From Anaerolineae bacterium (GTDB taxonomy: Bacteria > Chloroflexota > Anaerolineae > JAFGEY01), in the NCBI GenBank assembly GCA_016929775.1, contig JAFGIE010000147.1:1-20400 (forward strand): a DNA stretch of 20,400 nt. The letters are read 5' to 3'. The translations under genes and the position numbers were made by a program. Of this stretch, positions 10,366 to 17,282 are shown piece after piece. Position 1 is the stretch's first letter. Each line of letters opens with the position of its first letter. Below the pieces are notes generated by a model, which worked only from the letters and a program-made list of their open reading frames with translations, made no database searches and was not told the DNA's origin.

Positions 10366-12059
10366 CGCGCCTCCCGCCGCGTTCGGCCCGCCAGGCGCCG
10401 CGTAGCCCATCCGGCGAGGTCCTCGCGCCGGATCTTGGCGTTGTGGCGCACGTCGACGGGAAAATCGCGATAAAAGAGCACGTCGCGGATCGGGCGCGTG
10501 ATGGCGTGCGCGGCGGCGTGGGCCAACAGCTCCTCGGCGAAGGCGCGCCGCGCGGCGCGGGTGGCGGGCCAAGCGCCGGGCTGCGGCTCGACGACGAGGA
10601 CGGGGCGCTGCGCGCCGAGCGGTCCCACGCCCACCACGGCAGTACGTGCGACGCGCGGGTGCTGGTTCATGATCGCCTCGCACTGCACGGGCAGGATGCG
10701 GAGCAGCGCGCCCGCCTCGGTGATCTCGACGCGGTGCCGCTTGCGACCGCAGAACCACAACTTGCCCTCGGGGTCGATGTAGCCCAGGTCGCCCATGCGG
10801 TGCCAGACCGCGTCGCCCTCTGGGATCTTGGCTGCCGCAGTCTGGTCGGGACGGTGCAGGTAGGTGCGGGTGACGACCGGGCCTTTGACCACGATCTCGC
10901 CGACCTCGCCGTCGGGCAAGACCAGGGCGTCGTCCCACGCCGCGATCGGCGCGTCGGTGATGCGGATGATGCGGATCGTGGTCCCGGCGGTGGGGCGCCC
11001 GACGCACGTGCCGCGCCCGCGCGCGGTGAGCGCGGCGGTCTGCTCCAGGATCTCGCTGCCGGCGATCATTGTGATCGGCATCGCCTCGGTGGCGCCAAAG
11101 GGGGTGTAGACGTCGCCGTTGGGCAGGAGGGCGCGGTAGCGGGCGATCAGGTCGGGGGAGACGGGCGCGCCCGCCATCAGGATGCGGCGCATGGAGGGGA
11201 GCGCGATCTGGTTGGCCTCGCAATAGTCGGCGACGATGCGCCAGATGGTCGGCGAGCCAAAGCTGGTCTGCACGCCGTGGGTCTGGACCGCCTCGACCAC
11301 GCGCCCCGGGTCGATCTGGGCGGGCTGGGAGGGGTCCATGTCGGGCATGATCGTGGTCACCCCCAGCGCAGGGTTGTAGAGGGCAAAGATGTAGAGCCCG
11401 GGCAGGTCGATCCCGCCCTCCACGTACCCGACCTCGTCGCGGACGACGTCGATCTGGGCGCGCAGGATGCCGTGGGTGAACACCACGCCCTTGGGGATCC
11501 CGGTGCTGCCCGAGGTAAAGGCGACGGCGCACTCGTCGTCGGGCCTGGCGGGGGCGACCGGGAAGGGGGCGCGGGTCTGGGCGCGCAGTGCGTCGAGGCG
11601 CGCGCCGCCCCATCCCCAGCGCCGTCCGACGGTGATCTGGCGGCGCACGGTCCGGAAGGCACGCGGAAAGACAAGCCGGATCAGGTGCGCAACCGGGATC
11701 CCGATATAGTTGACCGGTTCGGTCTCGGCGGCGCACTGTAGAAAGGCGCGCGGGCTGCGCCGCAGGAGCCCCGGATCGACAAACACGGGCACAGCCCCGA
11801 TCTTGATCAGGGCAAAGGTCAGGGACAGAAAGGCTGGGCTGATGGGGACCAGCATGAGTGTGCGCTCGCCGCGCGCGATGCCGTACGCCGACAGGGCGTG
11901 TGCGTGGCGGTCGCTCTCTCGGTCGAGCTGCTGGAAGGTAAGCTGCGTGTAGCGCGCCCGCCCGTCGCGCGTGCGCCCGGCAGGAAAGACAGCCGCCGGA
12001 CGGTGGGGGGCGCGTGCCGCGGCGTCGACGAAGGCTTGGGCGACATTGACGCTGTCCAT
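10362..12059 (-). CDS. oleC: Beta-lactone synthetase, acyl-AMP ligase family (OleC)
   Basis: 565 residues from ATG 12059, with AGGA six bases upstream and 7 bp after oleB. It has the ANL adenylation fold: P-loop FTSGSTGIPKGVVFTH (about 181-196), the A5-type motif FGATEAMP, and GDLGYIDPEGKLWFCGRKRHR with the Asp that binds ribose and the hinge Arg/Lys. A C-terminal subdomain follows, with a lysine near the end (HNAKIRREDL). OleC uses ATP to close the beta-hydroxy acid from OleD into a beta-lactone, releasing AMP and pyrophosphate. Without its neighbours it would be called a fatty-acid-CoA ligase. The lack of an acyl-carrier gene and the order oleA-oleB-oleC-oleD support OleC. It is a separate polypeptide here; some actinobacteria fuse OleB and OleC. 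Confidence 0.92.
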   Translation of the reverse strand: MDSVNVAQAFVDAAARAPHRPAAVFPAGRTRDGRARYTQLTFQQLDRESDRHAHALSAYGIARGERTLMLVPISPAFLSLTFALIKIGAVPVFVDPGLLRRSPRAFLQCAAETEPVNYIGIPVAHLIRLVFPRAFRTVRRQITVGRRWGWGGARLDALRAQTRAPFPVAPARPDDECAVAFTSGSTGIPKGVVFTHGILRAQIDVVRDEVGYVEGGIDLPGLYIFALYNPALGVTTIMPDMDPSQPAQIDPGRVVEAVQTHGVQTSFGSPTIWRIVADYCEANQIALPSMRRILMAGAPVSPDLIARYRALLPNGDVYTPFGATEAMPITMIAGSEILEQTAALTARGRGTCVGRPTAGTTIRIIRITDAPIAAWDDALVLPDGEVGEIVVKGPVVTRTYLHRPDQTAAAKIPEGDAVWHRMGDLGYIDPEGKLWFCGRKRHRVEITEAGALLRILPVQCEAIMNQHPRVARTAVVGVGPLGAQRPVLVVEPQPGAWPATRAARRAFAEELLAHAAAHAITRPIRDVLFYRDFPVDVRHNAKIRREDLAGWATRRLAGRTRREAR

Positions 12060-12066
12060 GGGAATC

Positions 12067-12978
12067 CTAGTAGGTCGTTCCTGCGGACCGGGCGCCGTCG
12101 AGAAAGGCGCGCATCCAGGGGACGATCCGTTCGTGCGCGTCCTCGACCACATAGTGTCCGGCGTCTGCGACCACGTGCACCTCGGCGTAGGGGAAACGGG
12201 CCTGCCACTCGGGCAGAAAGTCGCGCGCGGTGAAACAAAAGTCGCGCGCGCCCCACACGATCAGCATGGGGTGGTCGCTGAACAGGTAGAGGTTGTCCTC
12301 GATCTGGGCGAGCGTGCGCCGGGTGCGATGCCGCGCCTCGAGCGGGATGTCTTGGACGAAGCGCAGGATGGCGATCCGGTTGCGCCACGAGTCATAGGGC
12401 GCCAGGTATCCGGCGCGCACGGCGCGCGTCATCCGTTCGCCGTGCCAGGTCGCCATTGGTAGGGCCAAGCGCGCAAAGGCGTTCAGCCCGCGCACGACGA
12501 GGTCGCCCAAGACGGGGATGCGGCAGGCGCGGATGCGGAGCGGGATGACCGGCTGGTAAAAGGCGGCGGTGTTGAGGACCACAAAGCGCGCGACGTGCTC
12601 GGGGTGCCGCGTGGCATACCCCATGCCGATCGCGCCGCCCCAGTCGTGCATCACTAGGGTGATCTGGCGCAGGTCGAGCGCGGCGGCGAGGCGTTCGACG
12701 TTGCGGATGTGCTGCTCGAGGCAGTAGTCGTACTCCTGCGGCTTGTCCGAAAGGCCGCAGCCGACGTGGTCGGGCACGATCACGCGGTGGTCGCGGCTGA
12801 TCGCCGGGATCAGGGTGCGGTAGTAAAAGGACCAGGTAGGATTGCCGTGGAGCATCAGGACCGGGGGCGCGTCGGCAGGGCCTTCGTCGAGGTAGTGGTA
12901 GCGCACCCCGTCGAGGTCGAGCCAGTGCGAAGCGAACGGGTAGAGATCTCTGTCGTGCGGCGTGTCCTGTCCTACCAT
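12067..12978 (-). CDS. oleB: Beta-lactone decarboxylase, haloalkane dehalogenase-like alpha/beta hydrolase (OleB)
   Basis: 303 residues from ATG 12978, overlapping the oleA stop by 7 bases. It is an alpha/beta hydrolase with HGNPTWSFYY (44-53) as the oxyanion-hole loop, nucleophile Asp112 in MHDWGG, acid Asp246 in WGARDFCF and base His275 in AGHYVVED. An aspartate nucleophile and the HGNPTWS loop mark the haloalkane dehalogenase branch to which OleB belongs. OleB opens and decarboxylates the beta-lactone to a cis-olefin. The intact triad suggests the pathway ends in an olefin rather than a stored beta-lactone product. A true dehalogenase is the alternative, but the operon context makes that unlikely. 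Confidence 0.92.
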   Translation of the reverse strand: MVGQDTPHDRDLYPFASHWLDLDGVRYHYLDEGPADAPPVLMLHGNPTWSFYYRTLIPAISRDHRVIVPDHVGCGLSDKPQEYDYCLEQHIRNVERLAAALDLRQITLVMHDWGGAIGMGYATRHPEHVARFVVLNTAAFYQPVIPLRIRACRIPVLGDLVVRGLNAFARLALPMATWHGERMTRAVRAGYLAPYDSWRNRIAILRFVQDIPLEARHRTRRTLAQIEDNLYLFSDHPMLIVWGARDFCFTARDFLPEWQARFPYAEVHVVADAGHYVVEDAHERIVPWMRAFLDGARSAGTTY

Positions 12979-13988
12979 TGTATCCCTAGGACGATGCTGT
13001 TGATCCCGCTGCCCACGCCGACCATCGCCACGCGGTGCCCATCTGCCAGGAAACCGTCGTCGCGCGCCATCGCCATGCAGAGCGGGCAGGAGACGGAGGC
13101 GATGTTGCCCAGGGTGGTGAGGGTCGGATAGTCGATCCCCTCGGGGAGCCCGACCATCTTGATGCCCATGATGCGCTGCTTTTCGCTGACCTGGTGGGTG
13201 AAGAGGCGGTCGATCATGTCGGCGGTCCAGCCCAGCTCGCGCTCAAAGCCAGCCCAGGCGGCGGCGATGACGGCAAGCCCCTCGCGCAGCAGGGTCGACG
13301 AGTCGGTGCGCATCCAGTCGCGCTGGGCGACGCACAGGCCATTGTGCCGGGTCTCGGCATAGGCATAGCCGCCCAGCAGGCGCTTGCCGGTCTTGGACTT
13401 ACGCCGGTGGGTAAGGACCATGGCGACCGACCCTGAGCCGAGGGTAAAGGAAGCCAGGTTCTCGCGCAGGGCGGACATGTTGGGTTCGTTCTCGAGCAGG
13501 CGCGCGATCGTGGCGCGCTGCCCGTCGCGCACGCCCTCGGCAGAGACGACCAGGGCGGTGTCGATCTGGTCGAGCTCGATCATGTTGGCGGCGACGACCA
13601 TGCCGTTCAGAAAGCCGACGCAGGCGTTGGTGAGGTCGAAGTTGGCTGCCGTGGGCGGCAAGCCGAGGTTGTCGTGGACGATCACGGCGGTCGCGGGCTC
13701 GAGATAGTCGCGGCAGACGGAGGTGTTGACCAGGAACCCGACCTCGTCCGGCGTCACGCCGGCGTCGGCGAGGGCGCGCTCTCCAGCCCACGAGGCTGCG
13801 TCGGCAAAGGAGACGCCCTCGTCGAACCAGCGCCGGGCGCGGATCTGGGTCAGTTGCTCGATCCGGCCCCCGGGGATGCGGAGCGCCGCGTAGAGCGGTG
13901 CAAGCTGCTCCTCGATCCACTCGGTGGTGACGACGTGCTCGGGGATATAGTATCCCATGCCCTCGATGCAGACGTTCTCGTATCGCAT
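12972..13988 (-). CDS. oleA: Acyl-CoA condensing thiolase-fold enzyme (OleA)
   Basis: 338 residues from ATG 13988, after GAGGGAAGG. It has a thiolase/KAS III fold with Cys123 in LTNACVGFLNG, His265 in FTHQVSE and Asn295 in LGNIASVSCP. Glu97 in CRDYLEPAT matches the glutamate that reaches into the partner subunit in OleA. Spacing from the cysteine to Glu, His and Asn (26, 142 and 172 residues) equals that of Xanthomonas campestris OleA (Cys143, Glu117, His285, Asn315, numbers from memory). This separates it from FabH. OleA joins two fatty acyl-CoAs by non-decarboxylative Claisen condensation to a 2-alkyl-3-keto acid. It is the first gene of a six-gene operon. A possible extended -10 lies about 29 bases upstream of the start. 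Confidence 0.95.
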   Translation of the reverse strand: MRYENVCIEGMGYYIPEHVVTTEWIEEQLAPLYAALRIPGGRIEQLTQIRARRWFDEGVSFADAASWAGERALADAGVTPDEVGFLVNTSVCRDYLEPATAVIVHDNLGLPPTAANFDLTNACVGFLNGMVVAANMIELDQIDTALVVSAEGVRDGQRATIARLLENEPNMSALRENLASFTLGSGSVAMVLTHRRKSKTGKRLLGGYAYAETRHNGLCVAQRDWMRTDSSTLLREGLAVIAAAWAGFERELGWTADMIDRLFTHQVSEKQRIMGIKMVGLPEGIDYPTLTTLGNIASVSCPLCMAMARDDGFLADGHRVAMVGVGSGINSIVLGIQW

Positions 13989-14016
13989 GCCTTCCCTCGT
14001 TTGCCTGAGATGGTCG

Positions 14017-14025
14017 ATGATACCA
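14017..14025 (-). promoter_or_regulatory. Possible extended -10 promoter for the ole operon
   Basis: On the minus strand TGGTATCAT fits an extended -10 (TGn plus TATCAT) and ends 28 bases before the oleA ATG, leaving a leader of about 20 nt. I see no good -35. The rest of the 13989-14120 gap holds no gene or further clear signal. Confidence 0.4.
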
Positions 14026-14120
14026 CGAACGGGTACGGGTGGGAACCGGCGCAGTCGCGCGCCGAGACAGCCACGCCCGTGCGTGGTGTGTCCTCTCCCT
14101 GTTCACTCATACTGTGTGTG

Positions 14121-14147
14121 CGGCCCCGGGCGTTCTACCCGGGGCTG
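14121..14147. terminator. GC-rich hairpin after the small minus-strand gene
   Basis: Perfect arms GCCCCGGG (14123-14130) and CCCGGGGC (14138-14145) around CGTTCTA, with a C-G pair and a wobble pair extending the stem. It lies about 25 bp downstream of the 120-residue gene on the minus strand and upstream of oleA. There is no T-run, so it may end or only pause transcription. It would partly insulate the ole operon from the gene before it. Confidence 0.45.
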
Positions 14148-14171
14148 CTGTCGCTGGACGGCGCCGCCCCC

Positions 14172-14534
14172 TCAGCCGATCGTGTCGGTGATGGGGATGC
14201 TGACCCGGCCCAGCTCGGGCGCGTTGACGTGCAGGGTAATGGTGTGCTCGCCTGCCTCGAGGGCGCCCGGGCAAAAGAAGGTCAGGGTCGCGCCGTAGGG
14301 GACATAGAGCGAATTGGACCAGCTGATGTCCGACACGGCGCGCGTTCGCTCGCCCATCTGGACCGTGACGCCGTCGAGCGCGATCTCTTGGTCGTCGACG
14401 GCGATCTTGGCGAGGCCGCTCACGGCGCCCGAGTCGATCGTGTTCTTGACCGAGAAGACGAACCCATCGCCTTGGTTCTGGAGGCTGCCGGCGACGTACA
14501 TGCGCGACAGCATTTGGGGGGACATCCCGTACAT
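14172..14534 (-). CDS. Small beta-rich conserved-type protein, unknown function
   Basis: 120 residues from ATG 14534, with AAGGAG six bases upstream and a good promoter further back. It has no signal peptide or membrane segment. The sequence alternates short beta strands and turns: GDGFVFSVKNTIDSG (22-36), GLAKIAVDDQEIAL, LYVPYGATLTFF, LEAGEHTITLHVNAPELG and SIPITDTIG at the end. This looks like one immunoglobulin-like or jelly-roll beta sandwich. The pattern of a central DG/DD turn and a late pG-x-L-x-x-GEHTI motif recalls small stand-alone proteins such as the beta subunit of C-glycoside deglycosidases (DUF6379). I hold that only as a weak resemblance. Its neighbours are oleA downstream and a divergent TetR gene, and neither explains it. 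Confidence 0.75.
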   Translation of the reverse strand: MYGMSPQMLSRMYVAGSLQNQGDGFVFSVKNTIDSGAVSGLAKIAVDDQEIALDGVTVQMGERTRAVSDISWSNSLYVPYGATLTFFCPGALEAGEHTITLHVNAPELGRVSIPITDTIG

Positions 14535-14594
14535 GGCTTGCTCCTTGTGTGTTGATCGTGTCCTGGTCGGATCAGACTGCAGTTCCAGAGGACA

Positions 14595-14622
14595 AGTATA
14601 GTCCAGATGGGGGGGAGGTCAA
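14595..14622 (-). promoter_or_regulatory. Sigma70-type promoter for the small beta-rich protein gene
   Basis: On the minus strand TTGACC (14617-14622) and TATACT (14595-14600) are 16 bp apart, giving a leader of about 54 nt before ATG 14534. The -35 lies inside GGTCAAGTT on the plus strand (14617-14625), which recurs at the centre of the TetR operator (14679-14687). Shared control by the regulator is therefore possible but unproven. Confidence 0.65.
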
Positions 14623-14641
14623 GTTGGGGTGTCGTGTCGAT

Positions 14642-14670
14642 TTGACATTCGACAGAGGTGGTAGTACAAT
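14642..14670 (+). promoter_or_regulatory. Near-consensus sigma70 promoter of the tetR-ABC operon
   Basis: TTGACA (14642-14647) and TACAAT (14665-14670) are separated by exactly 17 bp. The -35 is perfect and the -10 has five of six consensus bases. Transcription should start near 14677. An in-frame ATG at 14671 therefore lies at or before the start of the transcript and cannot be the translation start. The -10 overlaps the first bases of the dyad operator, so bound repressor would block polymerase. Confidence 0.82.
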
Positions 14671-14704
14671 ATGACCCGGGTCAAGTTTGACCGTGGTCAT
14701 ATTG
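14667..14704. promoter_or_regulatory. 38-bp dyad operator, probable TetR autorepression site
   Basis: Outer arms CAATATGACC (14667-14676) and GGTCATATTG (14695-14704) are perfectly complementary. Inside them the arms GGTCAA (14679-14684) and TTGACC (14687-14692) also pair perfectly around GT. Only the 2-bp joints and the centre break the symmetry. The site spans the end of the -10 and the transcription start, directly upstream of the tetR gene. The two nested dyads fit binding of two TetR dimers, as in QacR-like systems; this is inference. Confidence 0.8.
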
Positions 14705-14715
14705 CGAGGGATGAG

Positions 14716-15396
14716 ATGAGCGTTGAGGACTCGAGGTGGGAACGCCGCAAACGTGAGGTCCGCGAGCGTCTGATGGAGGCGGCGTGGCAGTTGTTCAGCG
14801 ATCGGGGCTACGAAGAGACGACGGTCGCCGAGATCGCCGAAGCCGCCGACGTAGCCAAGGGGACGTTTTTCAACTACTTTCCGACCAAGGAGTCGATCGC
14901 GGAGCAGATCATGTTGTGGCGGATCGATCTGCTGCGGGAGCGGGTGCTGGGGGCGCCGGACGCGCCGCAGAGTGCGCTGGCGCGGATCAAGCTGCTGATG
15001 GCTGCCATGGGCGACGAGTTTGCGCCCAAGCAAGGCTTGGCGCGCATGGGGTTCATGGCGCGCATCGGGGCGCCCGTCCCCCGGCAGGAAGCGGTGGCGG
15101 ACGAGCCGCAGGTCCGGCGGCGGATCCTGGTGCGCTTTGGGGCGCCCGCGCACCGGCACAGTGTGCACCACATGGGGAGCGTGATCCACGAGTTGGTCGT
15201 GCAGGCGCAAGCACAGGGCGAGATCCGCGCTGACGTCGAGCCGGGCCTCGTGGCGCGGCTGCTGATGACCAGCTGGCTCTATCACTTTTCCAAGTGGGAG
15301 CACGAGGAAGCCGATTTCCCGGGGGAGGAGAGCGTGATGCACGCGATTGACGTGCTGATCGAGGGCTTGGATGGGCGGACGGGGAGGTCAAGGTGA
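14716..15396 (+). CDS. TetR/AcrR family transcriptional regulator
   Basis: 226 residues. I chose ATG 14716 because GAGGG (14706-14710) is well placed and the upstream in-frame ATG at 14671 lies at the predicted transcription start. The N-terminal helix-turn-helix is classic TetR: RERLMEAAWQLFSDRGYEE (about 16-34), TTVAEIAEAADVAKGTFFNYF (35-55) and KESIAEQIM. The C-terminal ligand domain is variable and does not show what it binds. Its stop overlaps the ABC transporter start (GTGA), so the regulator and exporter are translated together. A large dyad over its own promoter points to autorepression relieved by a ligand, which is likely an exported compound. Confidence 0.94.
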   Translation: MSVEDSRWERRKREVRERLMEAAWQLFSDRGYEETTVAEIAEAADVAKGTFFNYFPTKESIAEQIMLWRIDLLRERVLGAPDAPQSALARIKLLMAAMGDEFAPKQGLARMGFMARIGAPVPRQEAVADEPQVRRRILVRFGAPAHRHSVHHMGSVIHELVVQAQAQGEIRADVEPGLVARLLMTSWLYHFSKWEHEEADFPGEESVMHAIDVLIEGLDGRTGRSR

Positions 15397-17282
15397 AGTA
15401 TCTGGTACGTGCGGGCAGGTATTTGGTCGCTTACAAGTGGATCGCGGTCGTGGCTTTCGTGTGCATGGTGTTGGCCAATGCCGCCAGCCTGATCCAGCCG
15501 CAGTTCACGCGCATCATCGTGGACGACGGGATCCGGGCGGGCAATATGGGGGTCGTGATCGGGATGGCGGGGGCGATCGTGGGCTTTGCGCTGCTGCGCT
15601 CGGTCGTCAACTTTGCGCAGGGCGCGCTGATGGCGCGAACGGCGCACGGCGTGGCGTACGATATGCGCAACCAGATCTATGCCAAGATACAGGCGCTGTC
15701 GTTCAGCTATCACGACCGGGCGCAGACGGGTCAGTTGATGACCCGCGCGACGTCGGACGTGGATCTGGTGCAGCAGTTCCTGGGGCACGGGCTCCTGATG
15801 GTGATCGGCTCGGCGCTCATGATGATCGGCAGCCTGGTGTTCCTGTTTGTCACCAACTGGCAGCTGTCGCTGGTCATGCTGGTGATCGTACCGCTCTCGT
15901 TCGCGATCTTTGGGACGGTGTCGTCGCGCCTCAGGCCACTCTTTATGCAGGTGCAACAGCGGGTGGCGAACCTGAACACGGTGCTGCAGGAGAGCCTGGT
16001 CGGGGTGCGGGTGGTCAAGGCGTTCGTGCGCGAACCGTACGAGGCGCAGCGCTTTGCGGGCGCGAACCAGGAGCTGTATGACATCTCGTTGCGCATCGCC
16101 CGCTTGGCGTCGATCCTCTTTCCGATGGTCTTTTTCATCTCCAACATCGCCTCGCTCGCCGTGTACTGGATCGGGGGCGGGCAGGTGATCCGGGGCGTGC
16201 TGACACTGGGCGAGATGATGTCGTTCGCCAACTATATGATGATGGCCTTTTGGCCGATGATGACGGTGACGATGTTTATCACCATGCTCTCGCAGGCAGG
16301 GGCGTCGGCGGAGCGGTTCTTTGAGGTGGTGGATGCGCAGTCGGAGGTGGTGGAAAAGCCGGACGCGCCGCCGCTGCCGCCGGTGCGCGGCGAGGTGACG
16401 TTCGAGGCGGTCACCTTTCGCTACTTTGAGCACGGCGACCCGGTGCTGCAGGAGGTGAGTTTCTGCGCCGAACCGGGGCAGGTGATCGCGCTCCTGGGCG
16501 CAACCGGGTCGGGCAAGTCGACGATCATCAACCTGATCCCGCGCTTCTATGACGTCAGCGAGGGGCGCGTGCTGGTCGACGAGATCGACATCCGCGACGT
16601 GACGATCGAGAGCCTCCGATCGCAGATCGGGATGGTCTTTCAAGAGACGACGCTCTTTGCCGGGACGATCAAGGAGAACATCGCTTTCGGGCGCCCGGAG
16701 GCGAGCATGGACGAGATCATCGCCGCAGCCGAGGCAGCCGAGGCGCACGATTTCATCGTCGAGTTCCCCAACGGGTACGAGACGGAGGTGGGGGAGCGAG
16801 GGGTGATGCTCTCGGGCGGGCAGAAACAGCGGGTGGCGATCGCGCGCGCCCTGGTGCTCGACCCGCGGATCCTGATCCTCGACGACTCGACCTCGAGCGT
16901 CGACCTGGAGACCGAGTACCGGATCCAGAAGGCGCTGTCGCGGCTGATGGAGGGGCGGACCAGTTTCGTGATCGCGCAGCGGATCGCGACGGTGCTCAAC
17001 GCCGACCAGATCCTGGTCCTCGACCAGGGGCGGGTGGTCGAGCGGGGCGTGCACGAGGAGCTGATGGAGCGGAGCGCGATCTATGCCGAGATCTATTCCT
17101 CGCAGCTGCTGCAAGACACCGAGCTGGGCGGCGAGCCGGCGGATGAAGGGATGGCGGACGACGGGGCGCGACCGCGAGGGGAACGGATGGCGGCACGGCG
17201 GACGACGGACGACCGGGCGCGACTGGTGGAGGGACAGCTCCACGGACGCGGGGATGGCGCGCCGCGAAAGGAGAACGGCTGA
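15393..17282 (+). CDS. ABC exporter half-transporter with degenerate ATPase site
   Basis: 629 residues from GTG 15393, with GGGGAGG five bases upstream. The transmembrane domain (about 10-320) has around six helices, such as 14-38, 52-77, 130-152, 155-175, 240-262 and 275-300. The nucleotide-binding domain has Walker A GATGSGKST (369-377), Q-loop Gln417, signature LSGGQ (473-477) and Walker B ILILDDSTSSVD, where Asp498 replaces the catalytic Glu. The switch position is Gln529 (IAQR) instead of His. These changes mark the non-catalytic subunit of heterodimeric exporters such as TM287/288, LmrCD and BmrCD. The last 50 or so residues are a charged, low-complexity tail. The next half-transporter overlaps by one base and is the partner. 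The substrate is unknown, with drugs or lipids typical. Confidence 0.95.
   Translation: MKYLVRAGRYLVAYKWIAVVAFVCMVLANAASLIQPQFTRIIVDDGIRAGNMGVVIGMAGAIVGFALLRSVVNFAQGALMARTAHGVAYDMRNQIYAKIQALSFSYHDRAQTGQLMTRATSDVDLVQQFLGHGLLMVIGSALMMIGSLVFLFVTNWQLSLVMLVIVPLSFAIFGTVSSRLRPLFMQVQQRVANLNTVLQESLVGVRVVKAFVREPYEAQRFAGANQELYDISLRIARLASILFPMVFFISNIASLAVYWIGGGQVIRGVLTLGEMMSFANYMMMAFWPMMTVTMFITMLSQAGASAERFFEVVDAQSEVVEKPDAPPLPPVRGEVTFEAVTFRYFEHGDPVLQEVSFCAEPGQVIALLGATGSGKSTIINLIPRFYDVSEGRVLVDEIDIRDVTIESLRSQIGMVFQETTLFAGTIKENIAFGRPEASMDEIIAAAEAAEAHDFIVEFPNGYETEVGERGVMLSGGQKQRVAIARALVLDPRILILDDSTSSVDLETEYRIQKALSRLMEGRTSFVIAQRIATVLNADQILVLDQGRVVERGVHEELMERSAIYAEIYSSQLLQDTELGGEPADEGMADDGARPRGERMAARRTTDDRARLVEGQLHGRGDGAPRKENG
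17153..17223 (+). repeat. Internal duplication in the tail of the first ABC subunit
   Basis: GGCGGACGACGG occurs at 17153-17164 and 17197-17208, and GGGCGCGAC at 17164-17172 and 17215-17223. They encode similar Arg/Asp-rich stretches (MADDGARPRGERMAARR and TTDDRARL). The offsets are 44 and 51 bases, so the copies are imperfect and shifted in frame. This fits slippage-driven growth of a dispensable C-terminal tail. Confidence 0.5.

Noticed and set aside
13850..14110. 86-codon minus-strand frame upstream of oleA
   Set aside because: It overlaps the first part of oleA in another frame, lacks a ribosome site, and shows no domain-like pattern.
14671..14715. In-frame upstream ATG as the start of the TetR gene
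   Set aside because: It lies directly after the -10, at or before the expected transcription start, within the operator, and has no ribosome site. ATG 14716 has one.
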